Both the position numbers and the translations under genes were made by a program. 5,533 nt of DNA from an uncultured Rhodanobacteraceae bacterium (GTDB taxonomy: Bacteria > Pseudomonadota > Gammaproteobacteria > Xanthomonadales > Rhodanobacteraceae): contig CAJXGK010000149.1 in the NCBI GenBank assembly GCA_913053815.1, positions 1 to 5,533 of the forward strand. The letters run 5' to 3'. Positions 4,928-5,533 of this stretch are shown here, one piece after another. Below the pieces are notes generated by a model, which did no database searches, was not told where the DNA came from, and worked only from the letters and a program-made list of their open reading frames with translations. Within the stretch, counting starts at the first letter, position 1, and each line of letters opens with the position of its first letter.

Positions 4928-5533
4928 ACCTATTCAACTTATTAACCCCTGCACGACACCGCCAGACTGTGACCGTTTACCCATCGACAATCGTACGACA
5001 CCGCCAGAAGGGTATCGGGCTCATCGAATTGATGGTCAGCATGGTGATTGCTCTGTTCCTGCTATCCGGACTGTTTACGCTGTTCTACAGCACTCGGCAA
5101 ACTTTCAGTGCGCAATACCATCTGGCCCAATTGCAAGACAACGAGCAGTTGGCCATGACCTTGATCACCAGCATCACCCAATCGGCGGGGTACTTTCCGG
5201 TAGCCACCCCGCCGACCGGCAATGACATTGCAACGCTGGCCTTACCGGTGAACTCCGCAACCGGTTTTACCCGCGCCGGACAATCGGTATACGGCCTGGG
5301 CAACACGATCAGCATCCGTTATTTGACCGCCAGCGGTGACGGGGTCACCAACTGCCAAGGTGCCAGCAATACCAGTGGTACCAATTTGCTTTATGTCAAC
5401 GTATTTTCAGTTGACGCGACGACTAAAACCTTGCGCTGCCAGGTCGTCAATGGTTTGACCGGCGCGAGCATTGCCTCCGCACAGACCCTGGTTGATGGCA
5501 TTAAAAGCCTGCAAGTTTTGTATGGGATCGGAT
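4924..5533 (+). CDS. pilW: Type IV pilus minor pilin PilW, 3'-truncated by window edge
   Basis: PilW is a minor pilin acting with PilV and PilX in the pilus tip/priming complex. The open frame runs from ATG 4924 to the window end (203 complete codons), so the stop is not seen; family members are usually well over 300 residues, so a large C-terminal part is missing. The prepilin site is QKG|IGLIELMVSM, with cleavage after G30 and E35 at +5, then a membrane helix to about residue 54. QDNEQLAMTLITSITQSAGYFP (71-92) matches the PilW pattern of a helix followed by AGYF, and LVDGIKSLQVLYGI near the visible end is a characteristic PilW strand. C144 and C172 may pair. The ATG overlaps the pilV stop (ATGA); GGTGGT at 4912-4917 is the only upstream purine-rich stretch, so coupled translation is likely. 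The 30-residue leader is long and contains an RHRQ duplication (residues 11-14 and 25-28). Confidence 0.9.
   Translation, partial: MNLFNLLTPARHRQTVTVYPSTIVRHRQKGIGLIELMVSMVIALFLLSGLFTLFYSTRQTFSAQYHLAQLQDNEQLAMTLITSITQSAGYFPVATPPTGNDIATLALPVNSATGFTRAGQSVYGLGNTISIRYLTASGDGVTNCQGASNTSGTNLLYVNVFSVDATTKTLRCQVVNGLTGASIASAQTLVDGIKSLQVLYGIG
4953..5008 (+). repeat. 14-bp direct repeat in the pilW leader
   Basis: ACGACACCGCCAGA occurs at 4953-4966 and again at 4995-5008. The period is 42 nt, exactly 14 codons, so both copies read RHRQ in frame (residues 11-14 and 25-28). The second copy lies just before the prepilin cleavage site. The bases after each copy share only CATCGA-like fragments, so a full tandem duplication is not clear. 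Confidence 0.85.

Overview
This window looks like a piece of a proteobacterial chromosome, most likely gammaproteobacterial or a close relative. It carries System I (Ccm) cytochrome c maturation genes beside a fimT-pilV-pilW type minor pilin cluster, a combination typical of Gamma- and Betaproteobacteria. CcmH and CcmI are separate genes, as in Pseudomonas and unlike E. coli, where they are fused. Base composition is moderately GC-rich. I cannot name a genus from the sequence.

Positions 1-3584 are the distal part of a ccm operon on the + strand: ccmF (5' end cut off by the window), ccmG/dsbE, ccmH and ccmI/cycH. The genes are packed tightly (ATGA overlap, 1-nt gap, GTGA overlap), so translation is probably coupled. 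Together they complete the heme ligation arm of System I. CcmG and CcmH keep the apocytochrome CXXCH cysteines reduced, CcmI holds the apocytochrome, and CcmF with CcmH attaches heme. The earlier genes (ccmABCDE) would be expected upstream, outside the window.

Positions 3585-3803 are a 219-nt gap without a convincing gene. It holds a perfect 10-bp inverted repeat with a 41-nt loop, alternative short hairpins, a small palindrome and at best a weak promoter.

Positions 3804-5533 are the start of a type IV pilus minor pilin operon: a FimT/GspH-type pseudopilin with a TTG start, PilV and PilW (3' end cut off). They are joined by two ATGA overlaps. All three have a prepilin peptidase site with glutamate at +5. 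pilX, pilY1 and pilE-type genes would be expected downstream.

The gene content is ordinary, and I see no evidence for an undescribed system, mobile element, CRISPR array or RNA gene. The points worth a second look are small: an 11-C tract at the end of ccmH next to the ccmI ribosome binding site, the structured ccmI-fimT gap, an in-frame repeat in the PilW leader, and variation at prepilin position +1.
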